The notes under the pieces: generated by a model
The model's database searches: none
What the model was told of the DNA's origin: nothing
The model's input: the letters and a program-made list of their open reading frames with translations, nothing else
Assembly: GCA_900556675.1 (NCBI GenBank)
Contig: USQE01000070.1
Location: 1-6,304 of the forward strand
DNA from: an uncultured Collinsella sp.
GTDB taxonomy: Bacteria > Actinomycetota > Coriobacteriia > Coriobacteriales > Coriobacteriaceae
DNA: 6,304 nucleotides
Reading direction: 5' to 3'
Made by a program: the position numbers and the translations under genes
Shown: one piece after another, positions 5,298 to 6,304 of the stretch
How the letters are laid out: every line of letters begins with the position of its first letter
How positions within the stretch are numbered: position 1 is the first letter of the stretch

Positions 5298-5474
5298 CAC
5301 ACAAAGGCGGTAGGTAATTAAGCCAACCACGGAACCGGGATGCGAAAGGAGGCCCGCATATGAATTGCTTACCAAGACGAATGCCGGGCTCCTGTTTGCG
5401 CCCGTCGGCGTGATCAGGAGACAGCGACTTACTTCTCTTACGCTTATTACTTTTGTTCGATCAAGGAGATCATC
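5298..5474 (+). promoter_or_regulatory. Structured 5' leader of the metY-like mRNA, candidate attenuator or translational switch
   Basis: Three helices can be drawn. A pairs 5309-5319 with 5363-5373 (11 pairs, two G-U). B pairs 5351-5359 with 5381-5390 (ten pairs around one bulge if G-U counts). C is a hairpin 5389-5420, with CTCCTG/CAGGAG outer and GCGCC/GGCGT inner stems and a CGTC loop. A and B cross each other, so they form a pseudoknot or exclude one another; B and C share 5389-5390. The segment CTCCT 5389-5393 could instead pair with the metY ribosome site AGGAG 5464-5468. A short Cys-containing peptide gene (5360-5413) runs through these elements. No SAM-I, T-box or cobalamin riboswitch consensus was found. 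Hairpin C is not followed by a T-run, which favours translational or Rho-linked control over an intrinsic terminator. Confidence 0.55.
5360..5413 (+). CDS. Cysteine-containing leader peptide (uORF) upstream of metY
   Basis: A 17-codon frame encoding MNCLPRRMPGSCLRPSA then TGA. AAAGGAGG (5345-5352) lies 7 bases upstream of its ATG, an almost perfect ribosome site and stronger than that of the metY-like gene. Cysteine occurs at positions 3 and 12 and methionine at 1 and 8, fitting the sulfur-amino-acid product of the gene below. Several codons are unusual for this GC-rich genome (TTA, CCA, AGA, CGA), which would slow ribosomes between the two Cys codons. The second Cys codon (5393-5395) overlaps the CTCCT segment that can mask the metY ribosome site. 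Cys-rich leader peptides acting as cysteine attenuators are known in mycobacteria; this peptide is not poly-Cys, and translation is inferred from sequence alone. It ends 61 bases before metY. Confidence 0.55.
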   Translation: MNCLPRRMPGSCLRPSA

Positions 5475-6304
5475 ATGAGCCAGTTTATCAACAACCCCGA
5501 GCACACCTTTGGTTTCGACACCCTGCAGCTTCACGTTGGCCAGGAGAGCGCCGATTCCGCATCCGATTCCCGCGCCGTGCCTATCTACCAGACCACGAGC
5601 TATGTGTTCCGCAACTCCCAGCACGCTGCCGACCGCTTTGGCCTTGCCGACGCCGGTAACATCTACGGCCGTCTGACCAACTCCACCCAGGGCGTCTTCG
5701 AGGACCGTATCGCCGCACTCGAGGGCGGCGTGGCCGGCCTCGCCGTCGCCTCCGGTGCTGCTGCTATCACCTATACCCTGCAGGCTCTTGCCCAGGCCGG
5801 TGACCACGTGGTGGCTCAAAAGACCATCTACGGTGGTTCCTACAACCTGCTGGAGCATACGCTCTCGCAGTTTGGCGTCGAGACCACGTTTGTCGATGCC
5901 CATAACCTGGACGAGGTCGAGGGTGCCATCAAGGACAACACCACGGTTATCTACCTCGAGACGCTCGGCAACCCCAACTCCGATATCCCCAACATCGACG
6001 CCATCTCCGAGATTGCCAAGAAGCATGGTCTTCCGGTCGTCGTCGATAACACCTTCGGCACCCCGTATCTGTTCCGTCCGCTGGAGCACGGCGCCAACAT
6101 TGTCGTTCACTCCGCAACTAAGTTCATTGGCGGCCATGGCACCTCGCTGGGCGGCGTGATTGTCGATGGCGGCAACTTTGACTGGAAGGCGAGTGGCAAG
6201 TACGCCCAGATCGCTGAGCCCAACCCCTCCTACCACGGTGTTTCGTTTGCCGAGGCTGCCGGTCCCGCCGCCTTTGCAACCTATGTCCGCGCTATCCTGC
6301 TGCG
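5475..6304 (+). CDS. metY: O-acetylhomoserine sulfhydrylase / Cys-Met metabolism PLP enzyme (3' end missing)
   Basis: The first 276 residues of an enzyme usually about 420-430 residues long; the frame is still open at the window edge. It converts O-acetylhomoserine and sulfide to homocysteine and acetate, using pyridoxal phosphate in the cytoplasm. The N-terminus has TLQLHVGQ (16-23) and PIYQTTSYVF (36-45); YGRLTNST (64-71) provides the Tyr/Arg phosphate contacts. ASGAAAI (92-98) and the PLP-stacking Tyr119 region follow; Asp191 in VVVDNTFGTPYL pairs with the PLP ring nitrogen. The Schiff-base lysine is Lys216 in HSATKFIGGHG. The early NIYGRLTNST and the EPNPSYHG segment (248-255) favour MetY over MetB or MetC, though cystathionine synthase-like relatives share the fold. 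ATG 5475 follows AAGGAG (5463-5468) with a 6-base spacer. Control is probably by the divergent LysR-type protein and by the structured leader. Confidence 0.9.
   Translation, partial: MSQFINNPEHTFGFDTLQLHVGQESADSASDSRAVPIYQTTSYVFRNSQHAADRFGLADAGNIYGRLTNSTQGVFEDRIAALEGGVAGLAVASGAAAITYTLQALAQAGDHVVAQKTIYGGSYNLLEHTLSQFGVETTFVDAHNLDEVEGAIKDNTTVIYLETLGNPNSDIPNIDAISEIAKKHGLPVVVDNTFGTPYLFRPLEHGANIVVHSATKFIGGHGTSLGGVIVDGGNFDWKASGKYAQIAEPNPSYHGVSFAEAAGPAAFATYVRAILL

Noticed and set aside
5298..5474. SAM-I, SAM-IV, T-box or cobalamin riboswitch in the metY leader
   Set aside because: None of the conserved core sequences I know for these classes is present, so I describe the leader as unclassified.
5389..5474. 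Intrinsic terminator in the metY leader
   Set aside because: Hairpin 5389-5420 is strong but is followed by ACAGCGACTTAC and a mixed pyrimidine-rich stretch, not a T-run.
5292..6236. A 314-codon minus-strand frame opposite the metY-like gene and its leader
   Set aside because: The plus strand has the complete PLP-enzyme motif series. The minus frame is low-complexity Gly/Val/Asp text typical of an antisense shadow.
1..6304. CRISPR array, tRNA or rRNA gene, insertion sequence, phage gene or defence system
   Set aside because: No regularly spaced repeats, cloverleaf, transposase motif or terminal inverted repeats with target duplication were found. The window is compact chromosomal housekeeping DNA.

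Overview
The window suggests a high-GC, densely coded bacterial chromosome of the Coriobacteriia (Actinomycetota), and a Collinsella-like gut species is my best guess. This rests on base composition, codon choice, strong GAGG/AAGGAG ribosome binding sites and the gene set. It is an inference, because no rRNA or other marker gene is present. All identifications were made by reading motifs, without database searches.

Layout. Positions 1-1602 carry a plus-strand cluster: the 3' end of a SlyD-like FKBP prolyl isomerase, a UreE-like nickel metallochaperone 3 bases downstream, and a Cof/SupH-type HAD phosphatase after a strong stem-loop. This cluster converges on a minus-strand cluster at 4199-1679, read rnhA (ribonuclease HI), Gfo/Idh/MocA oxidoreductase, acylphosphatase, PerR-like Fur-family regulator. 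The convergence zone, 1603-1678, contains a long imperfect palindrome. Upstream of rnhA on the same strand is a LysR-type regulator gene (5201-4299), divergent from a gene for O-acetylhomoserine sulfhydrylase (metY-like, from 5475), which runs off the right edge.

The most interesting part is the 273-base lysR-metY intergenic region. It holds a perfect inverted repeat with the LysR-family ATC-N9-GAT form, centred about 66 bases before the predicted metY start of transcription; a good sigma70-type promoter (TTGACC-17-TACTAT); and a leader of about 177 bases. That leader encodes a 17-residue peptide with two cysteines and two methionines behind a near-perfect Shine-Dalgarno sequence. One CTCCT segment inside the peptide gene can pair with any of three AGGAG copies: the peptide's own ribosome site, a hairpin partner, or the metY ribosome site. 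This resembles a sulfur-amino-acid-responsive attenuator or translational switch layered on LysR control.

Working together: the right side is sulfur assimilation into homocysteine under two levels of control. The left plus-strand pair (SlyD-like plus UreE-like) suggests nickel handling, with no urease structural gene in view. The rnhA-to-fur cluster is a mixed housekeeping and stress group without one obvious pathway.
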